In this document: positions 43,560 to 52,707 of the stretch, in pieces
How the letters are laid out: every line of letters starts with the position of its first letter
Numbering within the stretch: the first letter of the stretch is position 1
Assembly: GCA_001941065.1 (NCBI GenBank)
Contig: MSHJ01000009.1
Coordinates: 254,810 to 318,809, forward strand
Direction of reading: 5' to 3'
DNA length: 64,000 bases
From: Alistipes sp. Zagget8
GTDB taxonomy: Bacteria; Bacteroidota; Bacteroidia; Bacteroidales; Rikenellaceae
Position numbers and translations under genes: made by a program
Notes under the pieces: generated by a model
The model's input: only the letters and a program-made list of their open reading frames with translations
The model's database searches: none
What the model was told of the DNA's origin: nothing

Positions 43560-45029
43560 TTAGTTGTAACCTACCGTTTGACGGATATTCGGATTTTCGT
43601 TCATGCAGGCGGTCGTGATGGGCCACAACAGGATGTTGGTCTCGTTCTGGCGGCCGCGGAGCGATTCGATCTTCGTGAAGGCGTAGTCCAGGCGGATGTA
43701 GTTCCACCAGCTCTTGCCTTCGCCGGCGAACTCTTTCAGGTACTCGGTCATCAGCGACTCTTTGAAACTGTAGTAATCCGAGGAGGCGTAATAGTTGTCG
43801 ATGCCGTAAGCCCGCTTGGCGACGCGGTTGAGGTATGTGAGCGCCGTCGGGGTGTTGCCCCGTTCGTTCTCGATCTCGGCCTTGAAGAGCAGCGCCTCGG
43901 CATAGCGGTAGAGCGGCAGGTCGGAGATGAAATAGCGCTTGTTGTCGGCCCACTTGCCGGCGAACTTGTTGACCCATGTGTAGTGGTAACCCTCCTCTTC
44001 GTCGGTCCAGTCGCCGTAGCTGACCGGGGTGCGGGTGTCGCGCTCGTCCTTGTAGAGTAGCTCTACGAGGCTCGGCGAGAAGATGAAACGCTGGTCGTCG
44101 GAGGTCATCAGCTTGACGTGCGTTTCGATATGCTCGCTGGCCGAATGGAAGCGGGTCTGCGGAATGAGGTAGGTGCTGGCGTAGCCGCCTTCGTACTCGC
44201 CCTGTCCGAAGTGGAGCGTGAGAATGATTTCGGCATTGTTCTTTTTCGTGATGTCGAAGATGTCGGCATAGGAGCCGATCAGGTCGAGCCGTGAATCCTT
44301 GAACACCTCGGCGAGGGCCTCGTCGGCGGCCGTGAGGGCGTCGTCGCCGCCTTCGCGGGTCTGATAGAGCCAGAGATTGTAGTCGGCTTTGAGCATCTGA
44401 ACGGCGCTGCGCGTGGCGATGGTGCAGTCGGCGGCCGATGCGGGCATCAGGCGGAGTGCATCGTCGATGTCGCGGGCAACCTGTTCGTAGATCAGCGCCG
44501 CGTCGCTGCGCGAAGGTTGCAGGTCGTTGTCGCTCGACTCGAAACCCTCCAGGAGCAGCGGTGCGTCGCCCCATACGCGGGCGATGTTGTAATAAGTGTA
44601 GGCACGCACGAAATGGGCGTTGGCCAGAATGAGGTTCTTTTGGTTTTCGTCCGAGAAAGCGATTTCCGGCACATGGCGCAGGATGAGGTTGGCGTTGTTG
44701 ATCGTCGTGTAGCTCGATCCCCAGTTGGTGCCTTTGGTTTCGCTGCTGTCGAGCGCGTTGTTGAACATCTTGTCGGCCGATCCCGAGCCGCCGGCTCCGT
44801 TGGTGAAGGTTCCGGCACGGTAGTCGCCCCAGTAGATCATGGCGGTCTGGAACGATGCGCGGAACTGGTGGTACATGCCGTAGAGGGCTCCCGTGGCGTC
44901 GCCTTCGTCGAGCCACATGTTCGAAGTCGTGATCTTGCTTTTCTGGATGATATCCATGTCACCCAGGCACGAAGCGGAACCCGCTGAGACCACGGCGAGC
45001 AGCACGAATTGTATGAGTCTGTTTTTCAT
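43560..45029 (-). CDS. SusD/RagB-family lipoprotein (sialic-acid locus)
   Basis: 489 aa, SPII signal MKNRLIQFVLLAVVSAGSAS then Cys. Typical SusD features: FVRAYTYYNIARVWGDAPLL, AVQMLKADYNLWLYQT, YFISDLPLYRYAEALLFKAE and WWNYIRLDYAFTKIESL near the C-terminus. It forms the surface lid of the SusC transporter and binds sialylated or mucin oligosaccharides (substrate inferred). It begins 22 bp after susC and is followed by sialidase 2, the order seen in sialic-acid loci of other Bacteroidetes. The frame is intact and ends in TAA. Confidence 0.93.
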   Translation of the reverse strand: MKNRLIQFVLLAVVSAGSASCLGDMDIIQKSKITTSNMWLDEGDATGALYGMYHQFRASFQTAMIYWGDYRAGTFTNGAGGSGSADKMFNNALDSSETKGTNWGSSYTTINNANLILRHVPEIAFSDENQKNLILANAHFVRAYTYYNIARVWGDAPLLLEGFESSDNDLQPSRSDAALIYEQVARDIDDALRLMPASAADCTIATRSAVQMLKADYNLWLYQTREGGDDALTAADEALAEVFKDSRLDLIGSYADIFDITKKNNAEIILTLHFGQGEYEGGYASTYLIPQTRFHSASEHIETHVKLMTSDDQRFIFSPSLVELLYKDERDTRTPVSYGDWTDEEEGYHYTWVNKFAGKWADNKRYFISDLPLYRYAEALLFKAEIENERGNTPTALTYLNRVAKRAYGIDNYYASSDYYSFKESLMTEYLKEFAGEGKSWWNYIRLDYAFTKIESLRGRQNETNILLWPITTACMNENPNIRQTVGYN

Positions 45030-45051
45030 GACGGTTCTTGCTTGAAATTGA

Positions 45052-48000
45052 TTAAAAGATCAGACGTACGCCGAACGAGAAGCGCCGGATCGGGGGATAG
45101 TTGTAGAATACGCTGCCGTCGTAGGTGGTGGACGACCCCATTTCGGGCGAAATGCCCTTGACCTCGGTAAAATAATAGAGGTTGTTGCCCGACACGGTCA
45201 GCGTGACGCCTTTCAGACCCACCTTCGTGAAGAGTTTCGACGGCAGCGAGTATTGCAGCGTGATTTCGCGCAGACAGAGGTAGTCGCCCTTGTAGGTGAA
45301 CGTGTTGGTCGCGCGGCGGTTGTAGTTGTCGTTGCCCCAGTTCGAATCGTTGGCGTAGAACTTGGCGTACTTGGTTTTGTCGCCGGGCTTTTTCCACGCT
45401 TTCAGCACGTCTTTGGCCAACGCGTAGTTGTTGGTGAAGGTGCCGTAGAAATAGCGCGAATAGGATTCGTCGAAAATCGAGTGTCCCGTGGCCCAGTCCA
45501 GATAGAGCGACAGGGTCCAGTTTTTGAGCCGGAACGAGTTCTGCAAACCGCCGGTGAAGGGCGGGACGGTGACTCCCAGGCAGAACTGGTCGGCCGTGGT
45601 GATCTGTCCGTCGCCGTTCCGGTCGGCCCATTCGTAGTCGCCGACGCGTTTGGCGCCTTTCTGGGGCAGACGCGACAGGGCGTCGTAATTGGCGTTGGCG
45701 GCCTGCTCTTCGGTTTCGATGATGCCCGTGGCGACATAGCCGTAGAAACGGTTGAGGGGTTCGCCTTCGGCGATGCCGCCGAAGAAGGTGCCGTCGCCCA
45801 GGGCGATGCCGCCCGTGCGGTTCTTGTCGATCCCGTTGTCGGGCAGTTTGAGCACTTTGTTCTGCTGGTAACTCAGCACGAGTTTCGACTCCCAGCTGAA
45901 ATTCTTCTTCACGATGTTGCGGGTGGTCAGTTCCAGTTCATAACCCCAGAAGCGGACTTTGCCGAGGTTGGTCCAGAATTTCGAGAAGCCCGTCGTGTTG
46001 GGCAGGTTCTGTTCGTAGAGCAGGTTGCGCGTGCGCTTGTCGAAGAAATCGGCGCTCACGTAGATGCGGTTCTTGAACAGGCCGGCTTCGATACCTATGT
46101 CGAGCTGGTTCGAGGTCTCCCATTGCAGTTTCTCGTTGGGCATCTCCGAGGGTTTGATGCCCGAATTTCCGTTATACATGTAGCTGGCTCCGTAGGAACC
46201 GTAGGCGTCGTAGATACCCACCGAAGCGTTGTTTCCGGTCGAGCCGTAGCTGGCGCGCAGTTTGAGGAAATTCAGCTGGCGGATGTCGTTCAGCCAGGGC
46301 TCTTCGGTCAGCACCCAGCCGCCCGAAATACCCGGGAAGAAGCCCCAGCGGTCGTCTTTGGCGAATTTCGACGATCCGTCCTCGCGGAAAGTGGCCGTCA
46401 GCAGATACTTGCCTTTGTAATCGTAGTTGAGGCGGCCGAAGAATCCGATCTGGCATTCGGCCTGCTCCGACGAGGTGATGTCGTCGGGTTCGAAGACCGA
46501 AGAGCCGTTCATGGTGGTGACCTTGTCCGAGGTGCCGCCCGATCCGGCTACGCTGACCGTTTCGTAATCGCGTTTCTGGTAGGAATAGCCGCCCATGATC
46601 GAGAAGTTGTGATCTTCGGCGAATGTCTTCTTGTAAGAAACGTAAGCTTCGAGTTTCTGGCGTTCGGTCATGGTCTGGCCCCACGACGATTTCCGCGTGG
46701 CGTCGAAGACGTTGGCCTTGATGAACTGCTTGGTTTTCGAGTCGGTGCGGAAGAACGAACCCTGCACGTTGGCCGTCAGGCCGTCGATGATCTCCCATTT
46801 CAGACCTCCGATGAGCGACAGGTAGTTTTTCTGGTTGCTCCGGTCATAGTATTTGTTGTAGAAGAGCGGGGTTTGCGACGAGGAGTTGTAGCCCTCGACC
46901 GGCGTGCCGTCCTCGTAATAGGCGTTCATCGTCGGCGGGTTGGCCAGTGCGCGGGAGATGGTGTTGCGCTGGTTGGCGTAGGCTTCGGTGTTGGTGCGGG
47001 CAAAATCCACGCCGAAGCTGGCCGTCAGCCGCTTGGTGATCTTGGCATCGAGGTTGCTCTTGAAATTCACGCGGTCGTAACCCGTCGAGAGGGCCACGCC
47101 TTCGTCGTCGGTGTATCCCAGGCTGGCCGAATAGCGGACCCGTTCGCCGCCGCCGTCGATTCCCAGGTAGTAGTTTTGCCACCAGGCGCCGTTATAGAGC
47201 AGGTCCTGCCAGTCGGTGTCGCGGTACATGATCGTTTTCGAAGGGTTGATCGGGTCGGGCATGGTCCTGTATCCGGCGGGCAGCACATCCGTTGCGGGAT
47301 CGTAATAGCGGGTCGAGAAGATGCCGTCGGGCTTGTTGCCGACACCGGCCGAGTGGGCTCCGTTCAGGTAGCTCAGGGCGTCGGATGCACGCGAGGGGAT
47401 GTTCAGGTATTCGGCGACTGCCGTGCGGACGACCTCGATGTATTCGCGGGCGTTCAGGAACTCGATTTCGGTCTCGGTGTCCTGCCAGGCCCAGTTGGCT
47501 TCGAACGTGATACGGGGAGCCTTGTTGTAACCGCCGCGCTTGGTGGTCACGAGGATGATTCCGTTCGAGGCCTTTGCGCCGTAGATGGCCGACGACGCGG
47601 CGTCTTTCAGCACGTCGATCGAGGCGATGTCGTTGGGGTTGATGGCCGAGAAATCGCGTTCGACGCCGTCGACGAGCACGAGCGGGGAGTTCGAGCCGTT
47701 GATCGACGAACCGCCGCGGATCTGGTAGGAGAATCCGCCGCCGGGCGAGAAATTGGTCTGCGTGACTTTCAGACCGGCGATCTTGCCTTTCAGACCTTCG
47801 CCGACGGTCGAGATCGGAATGTTTTGCAGCGCCTCTCCGTCGAGTTTGGCGATCGAGGAGGTCACCGACCGGCGGGACTGTTCGCCGTAACCGACCACCA
47901 CGACCTCATCCATGGCAATCGTTTCGGGCGCCAGCTCTACGTCGATGCGGCTTTGCGCACGGAGGATGGCGACCTCCTGCGTTCGGTAACCGATGAACGA

Positions 48001-48270
48001 TACGACCAGTGTGGCGTCGCCGTTCGCCAGGTCGAGTGTGAAATTGCCGTTCGAGTCTGTGGTGATGCCCTGGGTCGTGCCTTTGACGATGACCGAGGCT
48101 CCGACGACGGCCTGGCCCTTGTCGTCCGTGACCCGGCCCGTCAGACGGTGAGTCTGGGCCCAGACACTCATGCCGGCGAACAGAAACGCCAGACAGAGGA
48201 GGCATCTCGATGCGACGCTCCATCCTCCATATCCGGAGTCGAAACGCCTCTTTGTAGTAGAGTTTTTCAT
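45052..48270 (-). CDS. SusC-family TonB-dependent transporter (sialic-acid locus)
   Basis: 1072 aa with a signal sequence ending GMSVWAQT. Domains: CarboxypepD-like (LTGRVTDDKGQAVVGASVIV), plug with VVVVGYGEQSRRSVTSSIAK, IRGGSSINGSNSPLVLVDGV and SAIYGAKASNGIILVTTKRG, then the barrel ending FSFGVRLIF. It imports sialylated or desialylated oligosaccharide, or free sialic acid, with TonB energy. The 124 bp upstream gap holds an operator-like palindrome, so it may have its own regulated promoter in addition to read-through from the symporter gene. Confidence 0.95.
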   Translation of the reverse strand: MKNSTTKRRFDSGYGGWSVASRCLLCLAFLFAGMSVWAQTHRLTGRVTDDKGQAVVGASVIVKGTTQGITTDSNGNFTLDLANGDATLVVSFIGYRTQEVAILRAQSRIDVELAPETIAMDEVVVVGYGEQSRRSVTSSIAKLDGEALQNIPISTVGEGLKGKIAGLKVTQTNFSPGGGFSYQIRGGSSINGSNSPLVLVDGVERDFSAINPNDIASIDVLKDAASSAIYGAKASNGIILVTTKRGGYNKAPRITFEANWAWQDTETEIEFLNAREYIEVVRTAVAEYLNIPSRASDALSYLNGAHSAGVGNKPDGIFSTRYYDPATDVLPAGYRTMPDPINPSKTIMYRDTDWQDLLYNGAWWQNYYLGIDGGGERVRYSASLGYTDDEGVALSTGYDRVNFKSNLDAKITKRLTASFGVDFARTNTEAYANQRNTISRALANPPTMNAYYEDGTPVEGYNSSSQTPLFYNKYYDRSNQKNYLSLIGGLKWEIIDGLTANVQGSFFRTDSKTKQFIKANVFDATRKSSWGQTMTERQKLEAYVSYKKTFAEDHNFSIMGGYSYQKRDYETVSVAGSGGTSDKVTTMNGSSVFEPDDITSSEQAECQIGFFGRLNYDYKGKYLLTATFREDGSSKFAKDDRWGFFPGISGGWVLTEEPWLNDIRQLNFLKLRASYGSTGNNASVGIYDAYGSYGASYMYNGNSGIKPSEMPNEKLQWETSNQLDIGIEAGLFKNRIYVSADFFDKRTRNLLYEQNLPNTTGFSKFWTNLGKVRFWGYELELTTRNIVKKNFSWESKLVLSYQQNKVLKLPDNGIDKNRTGGIALGDGTFFGGIAEGEPLNRFYGYVATGIIETEEQAANANYDALSRLPQKGAKRVGDYEWADRNGDGQITTADQFCLGVTVPPFTGGLQNSFRLKNWTLSLYLDWATGHSIFDESYSRYFYGTFTNNYALAKDVLKAWKKPGDKTKYAKFYANDSNWGNDNYNRRATNTFTYKGDYLCLREITLQYSLPSKLFTKVGLKGVTLTVSGNNLYYFTEVKGISPEMGSSTTYDGSVFYNYPPIRRFSFGVRLIF

Positions 48271-48315
48271 TTGGCGGAAATTTTTGGTTTCATGATATAA
48301 GGTTGGTTGTTATTT

Positions 48316-48335
48316 ATTTGTTTTATAAGACAAAT
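48316..48335. promoter_or_regulatory. Operator-like palindrome upstream of sialic-acid susC
   Basis: Arms ATTTGT and ACAAAT with an 8-base centre that makes two overlapping partial copies of the nanA operator (about 12 of 15 positions match). It lies 46 bp before the susC ATG. I see no good -7/-33 pair here. Confidence 0.45.
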
Positions 48336-48394
48336 TCGGGCGACCGAAACGCTCTTCACGACAAGAGGTTCGAGAAGAGGCGCTTCCGATTGGG

Positions 48395-50947
48395 TTACGT
48401 TCGGAGTTTTCGTTTTCCGTAGATGGTCAGCGAATCGATGTCGCGGTTGCTGCGTGGGGTGCAGAGGCTTGCCAGATAACCGACGATGAAACACGAAAGG
48501 AATCCGGTCGTGGAGTAGAGCAGCAGGTTGACATACCCGCTGCGGGCTACGATAATCTGTACGACGATGCTGGCTGCGATGCCGCACAGGGCGCCGAACG
48601 TATTGGCACGCCGGGTCGTGAGGCCCAGCAGAAACAATCCGCCCAGACCGCCGAGCAGGATGCCGAGGATCTTTGAGAATTCGTCCCACAGCGATTTGAT
48701 CTCCCACGAAGCCATCATCAATGCGAACCCTACGCCGACGATCCCCAGTACGAGGGTCGAGAGGCGTGCCGTGCGCAGCAGGGCGCGGCCGTCGTGTACG
48801 GCGGGGCTGAGTTTACGGTAAATGTCCGTGACGAAAGCCGTGGCGGCGGAGTTCATGCTGCTGCTGAGTGTCGACATGGCGGCGGCGAACAAGCCGGCGA
48901 TGATCAGTCCCAGTACGCCCGACGGGAGCTGGGTGCTGATATACCACGGCAGGATGGCGTCGCTGTCGCGGACGGCCATGCTCAGTTCCGCCGGATAGTG
49001 GCGGTAGAAGGCCCACAGTGCCGTGCCCACCAGAAAGAAGAGGATGGTGGCCGGAATGGTCAGTGCGGCGTTGACGTAGACGCCTTTGCGGGCTTCGTGT
49101 TCGGTGGCGGTGGTCAGGTAGCGCTGAACGATGGTCTGGTCGGTGCCGTAGGTGGTGATGTTGGTGAAGAAGGTTGCGATCAGCACGGTCCACACCGTCG
49201 GCTGGCGCAGGTCGAAAGCCGTCGATCCGAGGTTGAATTTCCCGGCTTCGGAGGCCGTTGCGACGATGGTTCCGAGGTCTTCGGGGAGTTGGAGGCAGAC
49301 GATGACCAGCACCGTGACGGCGGCGCCCAGGAGCACGACGACCTGCAGGGCTTCGGTCCACGCCACGGCCTCGATACCGCCCATGAGCGTATAAGCGAGG
49401 CTCAGGACGCCCATCAGGGTTATGCAGAGGAAGATGTCGAAACCCGTGACGACGTTGAGCGCGATCGACGGCAGCAACAGCACGACGCCCATGCGTCCGA
49501 TCTGGAAGAGGATGAAAGCGATGCTGCACAGGATGCGCACGAGGGGATTGAACCGTGCTTCGAGATATTCATAGGCTGTGGTGACATTGAGCCTGCGGTA
49601 GAAGGGGATGAACAGCAGCACGATGACCGGTACGGCCAGCACGATGCCCGAGTTGAAGAGCAGGTAGCTCCAGTCCGTGGCATAGGCTTTGGCCGGAATG
49701 GCCATGAAGGTAATGGCGCTGAGCGCCGTTCCGAAGATGCTCAGCCCGACGATGAACCACGGGATGCGACCCCCCCCCTTGAAATAGTCGTCGGAGGTCT
49801 TCTGATTTTTAGAGAAATACCAGCCGATGAGCGCCAGCGAAAGGAAATAGAGGGTGATGACGCCGATGTCGAGCCCCGTCAGGCGATGGACGGTGCTTTG
49901 GAGCGTTCCCCGCAGCAGGACGGGGGTGCGCACGCCCGGGCGTATCTCGCCGCTCGTGATCAGTATGCCGTCGTCGTCCGGGAGGACGTTCGTCGTGACC
50001 GGAAGGTCGATTTCATCGGAGACTGGAATTTCCGTAAGGGTTTCCGTGATCGTGTGGTAAAGCCGCAGCAGCTGGTCGTCGGAATTGGTCCCGCTGCGGC
50101 CGCCGATCAGCAGAATGTGGTTGGTGCCGAATGGCGCCGCCGTTCCGGCCATGACCGGGAATTCTCCTTCGAGGCGGTCCCAGCTTCCGAGCCGCGGGTT
50201 GTAACGGTATCCGTCTTTATGAACGGTCCAGGCCGAATCGCCCGAAAAGTCGCGGCCGCTGAATAGGTAGAAACAGTTGTCGAACCCGTCGCTTTGCGAA
50301 GCCGCTACCGCAAACGCCCGGGCCGGCCCGGGCCACGGTGGCAACTCCTGCCATCCGCGCCCGCGGTCGTGAAGATCGAGCACGAAGAAATTGCGGGTGG
50401 CGGCAGCTCCCTCCACCTGCTCGATGCCGCCGGCCACGTAGACGCGATGGCCGACCAGAGCCCCTGCGGCATTGGCCAGGGGACGCGGCAGCGAAGGCCA
50501 GGGCGTGAAGCGGGGCCGGTCGCCGTCGAGTGTCAGGAGCGATACCTGATCCGTGCAGTTCGCGGCGTCGCAGCCGCCGATGCAGAGCACGCCTTCGGGC
50601 AGTGTGACCGAGATTCCGTAGGCCCGGGGTGCGGGCAGGGCATCGCGGATGACTTGCCAGCCCCGGGAGGCGTCGTAGATGTATAAATCCCGGTGATATC
50701 GTTTCTCTCCGTTCGCGTCGGGGGTGCGGTCGGGAAAGTTGGCGCCGCCTGCGATCAGCAGTTTCCCGTCGATACGCCCCGAAAAGACACCGGCTATTCC
50801 GATGTTGGGCGTCCCGTCGAGTTGCGGCAGGCTGAGCGAGGTGTCCCAGCGGATGGCGTCGGTCTCCGTCAGCTGCGTTGCGGGGACCCCGGCCGTCGAA
50901 ACTGCCGTGCCGAGGAGCAGGAAAAGGGTCAGTATCAGGTTTCTCAT
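48395..50947 (-). CDS. Fusion of NanM-type kelch sialic-acid epimerase and sodium:solute symporter
   Basis: 850 aa. After a signal sequence (LILTLFLLLGTAVSTAGV) residues ~30-350 are kelch repeats (GKLLIAGGANFPD, GISVTLPEGVLCIGGCDAAN, HRVYVAGGIEQVEG, NHILLIGGRSGTN) as in N-acetylneuraminate epimerase NanM. From ~357 an SSS transporter follows with ~13 TM helices: GWYFSKNQKTSDDYFKGGGR, LSIFGTALSAITFMAIPAKA, YEYLEARFNPLVRILCSIAF, AMSTLSSSMNSAATAFVTDI. The kelch part would lie in the periplasm and convert alpha- to beta-sialic acid, passed directly to the Na+ symporter. It follows nanA by 26 bp. Fusion is direct from sequence; substrate follows from context. Confidence 0.88.
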   Translation of the reverse strand: MRNLILTLFLLLGTAVSTAGVPATQLTETDAIRWDTSLSLPQLDGTPNIGIAGVFSGRIDGKLLIAGGANFPDRTPDANGEKRYHRDLYIYDASRGWQVIRDALPAPRAYGISVTLPEGVLCIGGCDAANCTDQVSLLTLDGDRPRFTPWPSLPRPLANAAGALVGHRVYVAGGIEQVEGAAATRNFFVLDLHDRGRGWQELPPWPGPARAFAVAASQSDGFDNCFYLFSGRDFSGDSAWTVHKDGYRYNPRLGSWDRLEGEFPVMAGTAAPFGTNHILLIGGRSGTNSDDQLLRLYHTITETLTEIPVSDEIDLPVTTNVLPDDDGILITSGEIRPGVRTPVLLRGTLQSTVHRLTGLDIGVITLYFLSLALIGWYFSKNQKTSDDYFKGGGRIPWFIVGLSIFGTALSAITFMAIPAKAYATDWSYLLFNSGIVLAVPVIVLLFIPFYRRLNVTTAYEYLEARFNPLVRILCSIAFILFQIGRMGVVLLLPSIALNVVTGFDIFLCITLMGVLSLAYTLMGGIEAVAWTEALQVVVLLGAAVTVLVIVCLQLPEDLGTIVATASEAGKFNLGSTAFDLRQPTVWTVLIATFFTNITTYGTDQTIVQRYLTTATEHEARKGVYVNAALTIPATILFFLVGTALWAFYRHYPAELSMAVRDSDAILPWYISTQLPSGVLGLIIAGLFAAAMSTLSSSMNSAATAFVTDIYRKLSPAVHDGRALLRTARLSTLVLGIVGVGFALMMASWEIKSLWDEFSKILGILLGGLGGLFLLGLTTRRANTFGALCGIAASIVVQIIVARSGYVNLLLYSTTGFLSCFIVGYLASLCTPRSNRDIDSLTIYGKRKLRT

Positions 50948-50973
50948 GGGTCGGAAGAGGTTGGCGGGTGTCG

Positions 50974-51873
50974 TTATTTCGCAAAGCCGATCCGGTCGAG
51001 CTCTTCGCCCAGTTGGCGCATTTCGGACCCGGTGTAGGGCGCGAAAGGCAGCCGGCAGTCGCCGCAGTCTATTCCCAGGTGGTTCATGATGGCTTTACCA
51101 CCGCGGACGCCGCCGCCGTGGCGGATGATGACGTGCACGATGTCCACCGATTCCTGCTGGAAGACGCGGGCGCGTTCGATATCGCCTGCGAGAAATGCGT
51201 CGTAAAGGTTCCGGTAGGTCGACAGCGAATAATTATAGGTACTGCCCACGCCTCCGCGGGCGCCTACGGCCATGCCGCAGAGCAGCATTTCGTCGAAACC
51301 GTTGAGGATGTCGAAACGGCCGTCTTCGAGGCGGATGCATTCGAGCATCTCCATAAAGTTGTTCGAGGTGAATTTGATGCCGTTCAGGTTGGGAATCTCG
51401 CGCGATCCTTTTTCGAGGAACTCCTTCATCGGCAGGTTGACGCCTGTTACCGAGGGCATGTGGTAGGTATAGAACGGAATCGGAGCGACGGCTGCGGCGA
51501 TCGGCTTGTAGAAATCCACGAGCTCCTCGACGGATGCGGGTTTGAAATAGAACGGAGCGATGGCACCGACGGCGTCGACTCCCTGTCCGGCCGCATGTCG
51601 CGCGAGCTCGATGCAGTCGGCCTGGCAGGTGCCGCCTACGTGTGCGATGACGCGCATGCGGCCTGACGCGGCTTTGATCCACGCTTCGAGGACGCTTTTG
51701 CGTTCGGCGACGGTCATCGAGGTGCATTCGCCCGTCGAACCGCAGACGAATACGCCGTCGGCACCGTCGGCGACGAGTTTGTCGGCATAGGGCTGGATTT
51801 GCGGGAGGTTGATTGCACCGGTCTTGTCGAACGGTGTGAATACGGCTGGGATTAGTCCGGAGAGTTTGATCAT
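50974..51873 (-). CDS. nanA: N-acetylneuraminate lyase (DHDPS superfamily)
   Basis: 299 aa from ATG at 51873 (MIKLSGLIPAVFTPFDKTGA); ATG at 51888 is an alternative. The TIM-barrel motifs of the lyase are present: VCGSTGECTSMTVAER (carboxylate-binding GSTGE), IPFYTYHMPSVTG with the catalytic Tyr, and LNGIKFTSNNF with the Schiff-base Lys. It cleaves sialic acid to ManNAc and pyruvate in the cytoplasm. It is the first gene of the operon, with a perfect promoter overlapped by a palindromic operator. Other DHDPS-family aldolases are possible in principle, but GIKFTS and the sialidase/NanM neighbours favour NanA. Confidence 0.9.
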   Translation of the reverse strand: MIKLSGLIPAVFTPFDKTGAINLPQIQPYADKLVADGADGVFVCGSTGECTSMTVAERKSVLEAWIKAASGRMRVIAHVGGTCQADCIELARHAAGQGVDAVGAIAPFYFKPASVEELVDFYKPIAAAVAPIPFYTYHMPSVTGVNLPMKEFLEKGSREIPNLNGIKFTSNNFMEMLECIRLEDGRFDILNGFDEMLLCGMAVGARGGVGSTYNYSLSTYRNLYDAFLAGDIERARVFQQESVDIVHVIIRHGGGVRGGKAIMNHLGIDCGDCRLPFAPYTGSEMRQLGEELDRIGFAK

Positions 51874-51918
51874 GGTATGGGGTTTCATAAGTTTTTTAAT
51901 AATAGACTGAATAATCCT

Positions 51919-51933
51919 ATTTGTACGACAAAT
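51919..51933. promoter_or_regulatory. Palindromic FadR-type operator on the nanA promoter
   Basis: Perfect palindrome ATTTGT-ACG-ACAAAT overlapping the -7 box and predicted start site of nanA. The shape fits FadR/NanR-type GntR sites. Likely ligand protein is the regulator at 37576-38292 (inference). Confidence 0.65.
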
Positions 51934-51959
51934 ATAGCGAGATAAAATGAAAATCCAAA
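51929..51959 (-). promoter_or_regulatory. Promoter of the nanA operon
   Basis: Minus-strand TTTG (51956-51959), 19 bp spacer, TATATTTG (51929-51936), a perfect consensus match. Predicted start near 51922, inside the palindrome, ~50 nt before the ATG. Confidence 0.8.
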
Positions 51960-52115
51960 AAAGTTCGGTGCTTTTTCGGATTTTCGGGAATTTTTTTGCG
52001 CGAGACGCTCCTGCCGTGTGCAAAGAAAGTGTCTGAGAATTCAGGAACAGCCCGGAGGTTATCGCCTTGCTGGTTCCATGTGCCCTGCGTGTGTTTGCCG
52101 GCTATGTATAGGAAG

Positions 52116-52685
52116 CTATGGTTTTTCTGTCAGCTTGTTGAAGCAGTGGCGGCAGATCGGTTCATAGCTGTCCTGTGCGCCCAGCATCACCTGCTTTTCG
52201 TCGCTGGTCAGGCGGTGCGAATGGTGGGCGAGGTTGCCGCAGCGCACGCAGATGGCGTGGACCTTGGTGACATACTCCGCCGTGGCCATCAGCCGCGGCA
52301 TCGGGCCGAAGGGTTTGCCGGTGTAGTCCATGTCGAGCCCGGCGACGATCACCCGCACGCCGTTGTTGGCCAGCTCGCGGCAGACCTCCACGATGCTGTC
52401 GTCGAAGAACTGCGCTTCGTCGATGCCCACCACGTCGACGTCGGAGGTCATCAGCAGGATGTTCTGCGGCGATTCCACGGGGGTGGAGCGGATGGCGTTC
52501 GCGTCGTGCGACACGACCTCCTCCTCGGAGTAGCGCACGTCGATGCGGGGTTTGAAAATCTCGACCCGCTGGTGGGCGAACTGGGCCCGTTTGAGACGGC
52601 GGATCAGCTCCTCGGTCTTTCCCGAGAACATCGAGCCGCAAATAACTTCGATCCAGCCCTTTCGGCTGGCATTTTCCAAAAACAT
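52116..52685 (-). CDS. tdk: Thymidine kinase
   Basis: 189 aa, type II thymidine kinase. Walker [21 protein letters not shown], Walker B region [14 protein letters not shown], and the structural zinc cysteines CVRCG and CRHC in the C-terminal lasso domain. It phosphorylates thymidine to dTMP in the salvage pathway, in the cytoplasm. It starts 22 bp after murA ends on the same strand and has no promoter of its own that I can see, so it is probably co-transcribed with murA. Length is normal for the family. Confidence 0.96.
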   Translation of the reverse strand: MFLENASRKGWIEVICGSMFSGKTEELIRRLKRAQFAHQRVEIFKPRIDVRYSEEEVVSHDANAIRSTPVESPQNILLMTSDVDVVGIDEAQFFDDSIVEVCRELANNGVRVIVAGLDMDYTGKPFGPMPRLMATAEYVTKVHAICVRCGNLAHHSHRLTSDEKQVMLGAQDSYEPICRHCFNKLTEKP

Positions 52686-52707
52686 AAGCTGTAAATAATT
52701 CCTTTAT

